Assembly (NCBI RefSeq): GCF_026151205.1
Contig: NC_087075.1
Span: 14,955,628-15,019,627 of the forward strand
Direction of reading: 5' to 3'
DNA: 64,000 nt
Origin: Bolinopsis microptera
Taxonomy: Eukaryota; Ctenophora; Tentaculata; Lobata; Bolinopsidae
The notes beneath the pieces were generated by a model. That model did not search any database, was not told where the DNA came from, and worked only from the letters and a program-made list of their open reading frames with translations. Position numbers and translations under genes: made by a program. Positions 26,759 through 37,770 of the stretch are shown in pieces (within the stretch, counting starts at the first letter, position 1; each line of letters opens with the position of its first letter).

Positions 26759-29700
26759 ATGTACGAATCTCAGCGTTGCAACAAATGTAATACACGTATT
26801 CCTAAAGCACGTTCGTTCCTAATTTGCAGTCACTGCGACAAAATAAAACATATGAAATGCATGAAGTTATCTAAGTCTGAGGCAAAAATAATTGTAGATT
26901 CTGGCTCTGCCTGGATATGTTATGACTGTATTTCCAGCGCCTTACCAGTAAATGCATGCCCCTCGGCAAAGCCACCGAGACAAGGGCCCGTCATAGGTCC
27001 TAAATTTAAAGTTCAATGCACATGCTGTAATGGCTGGATTTACTCCCCCGCCAACCTGAAAACCTGCCACTGGTGCGAATCTAAAGTACATACCAAATGT
27101 CACTCCGACTTATTAGGATGCAGAAATTGCTGTGAAAATATGATCCCGGGATACTATGTACATTGCTATCAGCTATACTCATTACATACACATACTCACA
27201 CCGGCGTAATCCACAATCCCTACGATCGCTATCAGTTGATTAACGAAATAGGAAATACAATTGACCAAGATCAGGAACTCGAATATTGGAATGAGATTTC
27301 TGATATTTTAGTTAGCTGCAATTACATGGAGCCGACAAATGTAAGTTCGTCAGGAGCATGTGATCTTAAGATATTTACCTTAAACATACGGGGACTTCTT
27401 AAAAACGTAGACAAATTAAGAGAAGATATATTCACGTACTCGAAGTATGATGTCCTTTGTTTTAACGAGACTAATCTCTTGCAGGATAAGCTTCCTAATG
27501 GTATTAATGACCTAGTGCTTGAGGGATTTTATGAACCACTGTTACGAGATCCAATACGTAGTTCTGGTCGTGGTGGGGGTTTAGCAATTTATATCAATAC
27601 GCGCGTATGCGAGTCTGAAAATATTGAAAAATTCTTTCCCCAAAACTTTGATGTGACAGACAAGAGTGGTGAATTCATGTTGGTAAAACTCCATAACTGC
27701 AAAGGCTTTAACAAAACAAAGATAATCGTCAATATATATCGGTCACCAGCATCAAAAAATCCTGATAATTTTAACAAACTCATTGACTCCCTATTACACG
27801 GCATGGAAAGGCACTCGAGAAAACATACTATATTAGTCGGTGATTTCAATGTAGATCTTACACATTATGATACTGACAAACATTGTCAAAATTTGATTGA
27901 AACTATGATTAAATACGGTTTCTTTCAGCTAGTCTCACGTCCCACACGTATCACTGATCACAGTGCCACTCTTATAGATCATGTTTACAGCAATAACGTA
28001 CAACACACACACAGCTGCAATGTTCTTACTGTTGACCTGTCTGATCATCTAGCCACTCTTGTTACTATCTCACTTGGGCAATACAGCCACATTGCAGGGA
28101 GTAGAAACAAACGACACAGAGTCGACCATGAAATGAATATTGAAAAACGTATGTTTAACGAGTCGAACAACCTTAAATTTATTGAATTAATTGGATCCGA
28201 AATGTGGGAGGAAGTCACACGTGAAAATTGTGCTGATGAACAATATAACAAATTTATTGAAATATACGGTCAGCATTATGATGAGGCATACCCAGTGAAA
28301 ACCAATCATGTGCGCCGCAAATTTGAAAGGCAGGACCCCAAACCTTTTATGCTACCCTGGCTTGAAATTGCATGTGCTCGTAAAAACAAATTATTCCATG
28401 CCAAAATAGTGGACCCAACGGAGGAAAACTACAAGGCTTACAAAAAGCATAAGGCATTCTGCGACAAGCACGTCAATAAGGCAAAAGACAAATACTACAA
28501 AACACAATTTGATAAGTATAAAGATTGTTCAAAGAAACAATGGCAGCTGATCAACACTCTACTTGGCAGAAAATCTAAATCTCATAACAAAATTAAACTC
28601 CAAAACGCCGACGGAAATATCATAAATAGTGACAGTGATGTAGCTGAGCACTTTAACTCTTACTTCTCCAACATTGCCACAAAAATCAAAGATGCGATCA
28701 GCGCGCGTACTGTATTCGATCCAGGGGGTTTTAAACATTACCTTAGCAGCCCAGCTTCGCAGTCTATGTTCGTAAGACCAACTACCGAAAGTGAAGTTGA
28801 ACAAATTATTAGCAAGCTTAAGAATAAATCCACTCAAGACACTAAAATTGAACCCCTAAAAATTGTAAAAGACTGCCCCTCCTTCTGTAAAGTCTTGTCC
28901 ATAATCATTAACACATCATTTAGTCAAGGTATCTTCCCATCATCTCTCAAAATAGCTAAAGTTATACCAATTCACAAAGGAGGCAGCAAATCCGATGCCA
29001 CTAACTATCGACCCATATCTTTGCTGTGCACCTTTTCCAAATTGTATGAAAAACTTATGCATAATAGAGTAATGGACTTCCTTGACAAGAAAGGCTCGCT
29101 CTTTGAAGGGCAATATGGCTTCCGGCCAGGCCGATCCTGTGAGCATGCTCTTTTGGATGCTCAACACACGATTCTGAATTCCCTTGCCAAAAAGGAAGTT
29201 GCTCTATTACTCCTAGTCGACTTTAGTAAAGCTTTTGACGTTTTGTCTCATGATGTATTGATTGACAAACTCCAGCACTATGGAATCCGTGGGCAAGCTT
29301 TGCAATGGTTTAAATCCTACCTGAGCACACGTCAGCAATATGTATGTTTGAATGGTATTAAATCAGCTCTTAAACCTATTACATACGGAGTTCCACAGGG
29401 CAGTATTATGGGACCTTTGTTATTCCTAATCTACATCAATGATATGCCAAATATCAACAGTATGATAAAGTTTATACTCTACGCTGATGATGCAAATATC
29501 ATAATAAAAGGCAAAAATGCAAACGATGTTATACAAAAATTCAACCAATTCTCCCACGAGTTTGTACGCTGGGTTGACTGTAATGGACTTGCACTTAATC
29601 TAAAAAAGACCTGCTATATGCTTTTCGGTGTTAGAAATACTGATAATACTCCAAATATTCATATTGCAGACACACAATTAGAACGTAAAAGGGAAGCACG

Positions 29701-30418
29701 GTTCCTTGGCGTTATAATGGATGATAAACTAACATGGTCTAAGCATATAGCAGCTGTTAGATCAAAAATGATGCGGTATGTAGGAATTATGTATAAAATA
29801 AAACGTCACCTATCGATTCAAATAAGGCTACAGATATATCAAAGTTTTGTTCAATCGCATTTAAACTTCTGTTCAATTGTATGGGGGTTTGCAGCAAAAA
29901 ATCACATTGAATCACTCTTCTCACGACAAAAACAGGGTATTAGGGCAGTAATGCCAGGTCACATTAATTACTTTTACAAAGACGGTCGACTGCCAGAACA
30001 CACAAAACAATTTTTCAATAACAATGGTATACTCACAGTGCACAGTGTTATTGTAAAAAACACACTAATTCTCATGCACCGAATCAAACATTTCCGCAGC
30101 TCAGTCCCTCAACAAATCTGTATGACTATCCCAGAAAATGCACCCACTGCAAACTCAGATCACGTGACTGCAGCATCCTGGTTAGCCGAGTACAACACCA
30201 CACATTTCAGATCTTCGATGTTCTTCAAAGGACCTTTACTCTCAATTTATGCTGTAAATGCAAATGTAAGCACCCTACCCACACTTTTTTCCATAAACCT
30301 TTTTAAATCGGCTACAAAACGCATGCTCTTGAACCTGCAGAGTGAAAATGACGATGACACGTGGCCCAGTTTCTTATTACATAATATTCCAGGCCTAAGA
30401 AGGTCACAACGTGTCTGA
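26759..30418 (+). mobile_element. Intact LINE ORF: zinc fingers, AP endonuclease and reverse transcriptase (jockey/CR1-like)
   Basis: A single uninterrupted 1219-codon frame. The N-terminus carries two Cys/His clusters: a PHD-like one (residues ~7-57, starting CNKC) and a second at ~87-125 (CTCC...CHWC...CRNCC). An APE-type endonuclease follows (~200-430), with LNIRG, FNETN, NIYRSP, VGDFNVD, LIDHVYS and the terminal SDH triad residues. The reverse transcriptase (~700-960) has NYRPISLL, GFRPGRSCEHAL, VDFSKAFD, VPQGSIMGPLLF and the catalytic YADD. These are hallmarks of non-LTR retrotransposons of the jockey superfamily; CR1-like is my best guess. Such proteins nick target DNA and copy their own RNA. 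No stop or frameshift is visible, so the copy may be recent or active. The 3' UTR ends with AATAAA and an A-rich run near 30540-30575. Target-site duplications were not found. Confidence 0.95.
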
Positions 30419-30576
30419 AAGTTACTGGACACAACGGTCATTATATCAGTTTAGTGAATTAGTTAATTAGTTAATTAGTAAATCAGTTATTAGTCATATG
30501 GTTATTATTAAGTACTATATATTATATGATATTACAAAAATAAACTATGAATGTATATTTGCACACAAAAAAAACT
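30419..30576 (+). other. Probable LINE 3' UTR and A-rich tail
   Basis: After the stop codon come 120 bp of AT-rich DNA with repeated GTTAATTA. AATAAA follows (about 30539), then a run of eight A at about 30568, consistent with a polyadenylated 3' end. A second AATAAA near 30856 means the element could extend further. Confidence 0.45.
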
Positions 30577-32897
30577 AGAACAAACTGATCACAGACTAGC
30601 GGCAACTAATATTAATGGATAAGCCACACAACCTAAATTCCAGGTCCATATTTACACTGCCACATTCCCCACTATCACTATTTTCCTATCAGCACAAACC
30701 GTAATTAATTGATTTCAACAATCACAAACACTACATATCCAAACTAATGGCATGGCATAGCAATATCTACGATATCCTAAATCAGTCCCTAACAAACTTA
30801 GCGCGAGTCTGAAAGGCTGTTGGAAGCACAGAGTGCTCCATATTTTGTTTTTATCAATAAACCCTTTTTTTTTTCATTTTCTTTTTTTTTAATAAATTTA
30901 TTAACTGCGTGCAAATTTGTGTTTCAGATTTGATCTATTTATGATATATATTTATGATTATGTAATAAAGTTATTAATATTATATTCGTAAACATTGGCT
31001 GGCTTACAAACCAGTCCCCAAACAAACAAACAAACAATTATAATATATCACCTGTTGCACCACACAGTCACTATCAATGTACAGATATCACTTTCTCTTT
31101 CTTGTTTCCTCACTACAATACTACACGATGTAACACTTGGGAGTGCCTATGTACTTATTGTATTGATCATTACCAAGTAGTGGCCTTTAACGGTGATTAT
31201 AAATATATTGACAGCACCAGAACGAGGCCTATACACTGTATACACTAGACCTCCTTATATGGGCATCACGTGGCATTGCTGTGTATAATTGTAGCTTGTT
31301 GCCCAGTTAATCATTATGCTCCCTTTGTGAGCTCATATTTCTTTGTTTCGCCTTTGGGAAGCTTGTCCCTTTTATTAATTTGTAGTTACAATTTTTCTGT
31401 TATCTATTTTTCTGTTATCACCGGGACTGCTATTTCAGTGTTCGGTGATCGGATGATTATGATTATTATGTATTTTATTCAAAAGATGTAAACACTGTTA
31501 ATAGTTGTACACTTAACTTGGTTTATGCATATTGTACCTACATTTCCGTTTGACCCAGGAATCTCTTCGGTATTACCTATCTGTCAACAAATCCATCAAT
31601 AACCAGTCATATTTTCCATATGTTCCACATACTTTGGTTATATTCCGACTATATTGCTTCCATTCCAAGTTTAAACCCCTGCATCCATTTTGCACGCCCC
31701 TACATGCAACCTATCCTCGCTCACTCCTCTCTGATAACTCCTTCATAATATTAACTGTTTCACGGAGTTTTTGTCAACTTCTTATTGGGCATTCCAGCAA
31801 TACTTGAATAACTTATGATGATATAATAAGTCGGTAACCCGGATGTCCGGTATTCGCTAATATATGAGCATACATAATAATATATGTGCATATTATTCTT
31901 AAACACTATGCGTTGCACTTAGTTAAAATTATCGTATGATAATCGTTCGTTCACAATAAACCTCACAAAACCTCAGTTATACCCAGTTATCCGCAGTTTA
32001 ACTCCTTCATAATATTAACTGTTTATACCCAGTTATACCCAGTTTATATATCCAGTTGAGACCGGATATTCAACCCATACTGCGGATAAATTTTAGATAA
32101 TGTATTCTATAAATACACGACGTTTACACATAAATTTAGCTTAGTCATTCGTTCAGATCGATTTGTTAACACACACACATTGCACATTAAACATTTGAGA
32201 TACATCAAACTGTCAAACGATATTGCCTGGCTTCAATAGCGTTATCCCCCTGTAATTGATCAACTTGACTGTAATTTCTGCATTTTATCCCTTTGACATC
32301 TACAACATTTTAACACTTTAATAATTTAAGTAAAACATTAAACTTATAGTTATACACTAAATCTTCTTATATGGGCATCACGTCTTACATTACTCCTTCA
32401 TAATATTAACTGTTAACATTATTACTTTCACTTACTGTACAGTGTACGTGCTCCGTTAATGTAAACACACAATATTGAGTAACATGATACACTTACCCTA
32501 AATTATCACTGCGTTTCTCCACTCTACTCAAGGTAATTTTCTAGGGCACAACTTTTTGCACAGCTCGCTTCAATGGAGATGTTCAGGTTAAATCATAATC
32601 CGGAAATAAATCATTCGAAAAAATTTACTCAGCGTTTATAATACCTAAATCTCGAACCTTCTGGAAGTGTTTAGCAGGGTTCTGCACAACTTCTAACGAA
32701 AGCCACGCGACCAGTTTAACCGGTTCACAACAACAGTTTCCTGTCTCACTTGAGTTGTGGCGGTTCTGATTTGCAGACGTGTCGGATCTCCAATCAGGTT
32801 GAGAGCGCAGTCAATCTGCTTTGGCGGCTGTCACTCTCCAAGAACCGTCACAAGATATTATTACCTGGCGGTCACTGGTCAGTGAAATATACCTCTC
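30577..32897. other. Gene-free stretch with dispersed short motifs
   Basis: No supported gene. CTCCTTCATAATATTAACTG occurs at about 31738, 32002 and 32394, all in the same orientation, and a CArG/E-box motif occurs at 31245-31272 and 32354-32387. Confidence 0.55.
31245..31272 (+). promoter_or_regulatory. CArG box next to E-box, single copy
   Basis: CTCCTTATATGGGCATCACG followed by TGG contains CCTTATATGG, a perfect CC(A/T)6GG CArG box (the SRF/MADS consensus), and CACGTG 5 bp further on. The same composite motif recurs at 32354 (degenerate) and three times at 33809-33913. Confidence 0.45.
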
Positions 32898-32998
32898 AAA
32901 CCAGCCAATCAGAACACATCACTCACACCACGTGACACAAACCAACCAATCAGAACACAGCACTCACACCACGTGACACAAACCAGCCAATCAGATCA
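32898..32998. repeat. 41-bp CCAAT + E-box repeat, about 2.5 copies
   Basis: The unit AACCAGCCAATCAGAACACA then TCACTCACACCACGTGACAC carries one CCAAT box (the NF-Y consensus CCAATCAG) and one CACGTG with fixed spacing. Related copies occur 450 bp downstream at 33440-33525. Confidence 0.85.
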
Positions 32999-33439
32999 CT
33001 CTGTATGTATTCTACAGAAATATACCTCGTATCTCTGCGTACGTGGCACGTAATTTATGCGGTTCAGATATTATTCAAACAAACAATGGTAGTGTTGGTG
33101 TGAATATTAGAATATCAGAATATGGTATAATAACACTACTAATATATCTGATACTGGGTGTGTGTGTGTTACCATAGTTACCATGGTTACCGTACGAGGA
33201 TCATCTCCCTCATGTAAATAACAGCCGTTTGTTATTGAATGTATATTTTGGCTGTTATTTGTCTCGCCAACTACTAAGTAGACTGGACACCTTGGGAAAC
33301 CGAAGATACACAAGTACAACGGGCAGTGAAACTAGAAATATTACGCTGCTTTACTTGTATAATTACCATTACACTTTCTCTTTCACACTTCACATTATGT
33401 TGATTTGGCAGGTGATCTATAAGCCAAGCACTGGTGTTG

Positions 33440-33525
33440 TGGCGGCACAGCACTCACATCACGTGACAGAAACCAACCAATCAGAACACAGTACTCACAC
33501 CACGTGACACAAACCAACCAATCAG
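33440..33525. repeat. 41-bp CCAAT + E-box repeat, second cluster
   Basis: Two more copies of the unit at 32898, with the same motif order. The intervening 440 bp is unrelated, so the module spread as a block rather than only by local expansion. Confidence 0.85.
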
Positions 33526-33808
33526 AAATATATGTGGTTTAGTCTGAAATCAGCTATAGCTATCTTTATCATGTTTCACTTCGTGTCTCTCGTTTACCAT
33601 GTTTATTGTTTGTAGTTGAACCAAATTTGTATTTTAAATTTGTAACAGTTTTATGCTCTTCTCAAGGATACACTAATATAAAAGTAACACAGTAACCATG
33701 GTAACACACTAAAAGCTACTTTTTACAGCTTTCTTGTTTAATTAGATGCACCTTGTACTACAACTGATACATGTCAAAATACCACATTCTAACACACAAA
33801 ACGCCTGT

Positions 33809-33913
33809 GTTACACTAGATCCCCTTATATGGGCATCACGTGTTACACTGGATCTCCTTATATGGGCATCACGTGTTACACTGGATCTCCTTATATGGGC
33901 ATCACGTGTTACA
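33809..33913. repeat. 33-bp CArG + E-box repeat, 3 copies
   Basis: TGTTACACTGGATCTCCTTA followed by TATGGGCATCACG repeats three times. Copies 2 and 3 are identical; copy 1 has CTAGATCCCC in place of CTGGATCTCC. Each unit contains the CArG box CCTTATATGG, and CACGTG spans each unit boundary. Confidence 0.88.
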
Positions 33914-34068
33914 TGTGTAATAAACAACTCATTATATCAGACATATCATGATTCCATAGCCTCAACAACTCACTGCTCGATATCTGTACATCAAGTAGCT
34001 GTGATCTTGCATGATTTTCATGACCTGATAGATTGAGTTTGAGTTTTTCTATAATATTACTTATTTTC

Positions 34069-34192
34069 ACAGTCCTCTTATTTCGCACAGTCTTCTTATT
34101 TCGTACAGTCTCTTATTTCGTACAGTCTCTTATTTCGTACAGTCTCTTATTTCGTACAGTCTCTTATTTCGTACAGTCTTCTTATATCGTAC
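34069..34192. repeat. 17-bp minisatellite, about 7 copies
   Basis: TCTTATTTCGTACAGTC repeats, with TCTTC and CGCAC variants at the ends. Confidence 0.88.
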
Positions 34193-34592
34193 TTTTCATC
34201 AGCTACTATGCACGTTGTTTTTAATACAGTTTATTTCTTTTCCTCCTGTATTTTTCTGATATCTTACACAATTCTCGCTGACAAAGGTGTCATGCGTATT
34301 AAGGTTTTTCCACGGAAAATTCGAATGAAAATCCTTACAAGGAGCACTAAAGTTAACACTGAATCCGTTACATTTTGATAATTGAACGATCCTAAAATCA
34401 AATTCCTAATAATAATAACGAATATTATGAGCGGTATAAGCTTTGTTTTCTACTGGATATAATTTTCCGCATACCAGAAAAACAATGAACAATTGACTGT
34501 TCATTCCTTGGAATAACGGTCCATTCTGCTCATCTAATTTCATGTGCACTTCACCCCTTAATCAGGGTATACAGTCTCACTTGTCGTGTGAT

Positions 34593-34676
34593 CAGGTAAC
34601 CAGGTAACCAGGTAACCAGGTAACCAGGTAACCGTGTAACCAGGTAACCAGGTAACCAGGTAACCATGTAACCAGG
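34593..34676. repeat. 8-bp GGTAACCA array, about 10 copies
   Basis: CAGGTAAC units, with one GTGTAACC and one ATGTAACC variant. Flanked by inverted copies of AGTCTCACTTGT/ACAAGTGAGACT, so the array lies in the loop of a small inverted repeat. Confidence 0.85.
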
Positions 34677-35324
34677 CACGTCATCCCTTAATCAGGCTAT
34701 ACTACTACAAGTGAGACTATCAGTCTCTTTGGAGCTGATTCCACGAAAACGTCGCCTCATACCATACATCACGTTTGCTGTTTTATTATGATTTTCTCTG
34801 GAACTGTTCCCAATTTGATCACCTGTCTCACCTCACAGTATAATTCCTCTGTACTAGCATGGCTCACTGCGTCGCATTCGCTTCTAATTCTCTCTGATAC
34901 CTACATAATACCTTATCTAGATGAATTATCCCAATTATCAAAATTCCAGTGCCTGATTTTCTCTTCCGTTACGGTTCACTTCCATGAAATGAAACTCTAT
35001 ACTGCTACTCTACTGTAGTGTACGTGGTTTTAGAAAACAATTGGAACTAGACATTTCTAGCAGCTCATTCTGTGTACGTGACATGACAGAACAACCAGTA
35101 GTCTAGAAGCTCACTATGTACAATGTATTTGTTGACAATTTCCAAGAAAGAAGCCCTAATAGCACCAAACTTAACAGTTATTTTATAACACAAGTAAAAT
35201 TATCTGTTAGCTATTTGTAGTAAGATAATGTCTTTATCAGAGGCCGGCTCTAGGATCAGTGAAAGTATTAGTATACCAGTACTGTATTTAACAGGGTAGT
35301 GTTGGCAGGTTACGCATGTCACTA

Positions 35325-37232
35325 CGGCCCTTGTTCAGCGATAGAAGGCCCACTAAAGTAAGTAGATTCGATATCTCCGGCCCTTATTCAGCGATAGAAG
35401 GCCCACTAAAGTAAGTAGATTCGATATCTCCGGCCCTTATTCAGCGATAGAAGGCCCGCTAAAGTCAGTAGATTCGATATCTCCGGCCCTTGTTCAGCGA
35501 TAGAAGGCCCACTAAAGTAAGTAGATTCGATATCTCCGGCCCTTATTCAGCGATAGAAGGCCCACTAAAGTAAGTAGATTCGATATCTCCGGCCCTTATT
35601 CAGCGATAGAAGGCCCGCTAAAGTCAGTAGATTCGATATCTCCGGCCCTTGTTCAGCGATAGAAGGCCCACTAAAGTAAGTAGATTCGATATCTCCGGCC
35701 CTTGTTCAGCGATAGAAGGCCCACTAAAGTCAGTAGATTCGATATCTCCGGCCCTTATTCAGCGATAGAAGGCCCGCTAAAGTCAGTAGATTCGATATCT
35801 CCGGCCCTTATTCAGCGATAGAAGGCCCGCTAAAGTCAGTAGATTCGATATCTCCGGCCCTTGTTCAGCGATAGAAGGCCCACTAAAGTCAGTAGATTCG
35901 ATATCTCCGGCCCTTATTCAGCGATAGAAGGCCCGCTAAAGTCAGTAGATTCGATATCTCCGGCCCTTGTTCAGCGATAGAAGGCCCACTAAAGTAAGTA
36001 GATTCGATATCTCCGGCCCTTGTTCAGCGATAGAAGGCCCACTAAAGTCAGTAGATTCGATATCTCCGGCCCTTATTCAGCGATAGAAGGCCCGCTAAAG
36101 TCAGTAGATTCGATATCTCCGGCCCTTGTTCAGCGATAGAAGGCCCACTAAAGTAAGTAGATTCGATATCTCCGGCCCTTATTCAGCGATAGAAGGCCCA
36201 CTAAAGTCAGTAGATTCGATATCTCCGGCCCTTGTTCAGCGATAGAAGGCCCACTAAAGTCAGTAGATTCGATATCTCCGGCCCTTGTTCAGTGATAGAA
36301 GGCCCACTAAAGTCAGTAGAATCGATATCTCCGGCCCTTGTTCAGCGATAGAAGGCCCACTAAAGTCAGTAGAATCGATATCTCCGGCCCTTATTCAGCG
36401 ATAGAAGGCCCACTAAAGTCAGTAGATTCGATATCTCCGGCCCTTATTCAGCGATAGAAGGCCCACTAAAGTCAGTAGATTCGATATCTCCGGCCCTTAT
36501 TCAGCGATAGAAGGCCCGCTAAAGTCAGTAGATTCGATATCTCCGGCCCTTGTTCAGCGATAGAAGGCCCACTAAAGTAAGTAGATTCGATATCTCCGGC
36601 CCTTGTTCAGCGATAGAAGGCCCACTAAAGTAAGTAGATTCGATATCTCCGGCCCTTGTTCAGCGATAGAAGGCCCACTAAAGTCAGTAGATTCGATATC
36701 TCCGGCCCTTATTCAGCGATAGAAGGCCCACTAAAGTCAGTAGATTCGATATCTCCGGCCCTTGTTCAGCGATAGAAGGCCCACTAAAGTCAGTAGATTC
36801 GATATCTCCGGCCCTTATTCAGCGATAGAAGGCCCACTAAAGTCAGTAGATTCGATATCTCCGGCCCTTGTTCAGCGATAGAAGGCCCGCTAAAGTCAGT
36901 AGATTCGATATCTCCGGCCCTTATTCAGCGATAGAAGGCCCACTAAAGTCAGTAGATTCGATATCTCCGGCCCTTGTTCAGCGATAGAAGGCCCACTAAA
37001 GTCAGTAGATTCGATATCTCCGGCCCTTGTTCAGCGATAGAAGGCCCACTAAAGTCAGTAGATCCGATATCTCCGGCCCTTGTTCAGCGATAGAAGGCCC
37101 ACTAAAGTCAGTAGATTCGATATCTCCGGCCCTTATTCAGCGATAGAAGGCCCGCTAAAGTCAGTAGATTCGATATCTCCGGCCCTTGTTCAGCGATAGA
37201 AGGCCCACTAAAGTCAGTAGAATCGATATCTC
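35325..37232. repeat. 53-bp minisatellite, exactly 36 copies
   Basis: The unit CGGCCCTTGTTCAGCGATAG then AAGGCCCACTAAAGTAAGTA and GATTCGATATCTC repeats 36 times. The start-to-start distance (35325 to 37233) is exactly 36 x 53, so there is no net length change. Variation is confined mainly to three positions (G/A in TTGTTC, A/G in CCCACT, A/C in AGTAAGT). The variants travel in combinations: the first three units are repeated as units four to six, a 159-bp higher-order block. A degenerate 37th copy ends the array. No open frame spans it, and there are no spacers as in a CRISPR array. Confidence 0.95.
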
Positions 37233-37446
37233 CGGCCCTTATTCGGTAATGTCAGGCCCACATTTTGAGTAATAGTATCGGACCTGGGCACTACTAATAT
37301 ACCTGGGCAGGGCTTCAACAGCAGCCGTCTCATGCTCGTGTGTGCATGTTTTATCATATAACATTCTCACTGCTATATTATATTTTCACTGTTTTTCTCA
37401 CCCCTGTCAACTGTAGAGCTCTATTTCTGTACACTCTACATAACAC

Positions 37447-37470
37447 TTGTGCAGAGCTACCAGAACAAAC

Positions 37471-37505
<35 letters not shown>

Positions 37506-37770
37506 CTCCACTTGCTATGTGCAGAGCTACCTGGTTACCTGGTTACCTGGTTACCTGGTTACCTGGTTACCTGGCTGGTTACCTGGTTACCTGGTTACAG
37601 AGCGCTACCAGGACAAACTCCTCCTCTTCCTCCTCCTCCACTTGCTATGTGCAGAGCTACCTGGTTACCTGGTTACCTGGTTACCTGGTTACCTGGTTAC
37701 CTGGTTACCTGGTTACCTGGTTACCTGGTTACCTGGTTACCTGGTTACTTGGTGACTTGGTAACTTGGTA
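37447..37770. repeat. Composite repeat: (CTC)n blocks and TTACCTGG arrays
   Basis: Two copies of a composite unit: GCTACCAGAACAAACT (second copy GCTACCAGGACAAACT), a CTC/TTC triplet run, ACTTGCTATGTGCAGAGC, then an array of the 8-bp unit TACCTGGT. The third unit (after 37800) has lost the triplet run. TACCTGGT is a one-base variant of the AACCTGGT arrays at 0.4-3.2 kb. Proline/leucine-type open frames crossing it are artefacts. Confidence 0.9.

Larger units (their letters stand above)
33914..35324. other. Gene-free stretch
   Basis: Nothing recognisable as a gene. It holds a 17-bp array (34069-34192) and an 8-bp array (34593-34676). Confidence 0.55.

Noticed and set aside
35325..37232. CRISPR-like regular repeat
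   Set aside because: The repeats are contiguous with no unique spacers, and the genome is an animal's; it is a minisatellite.
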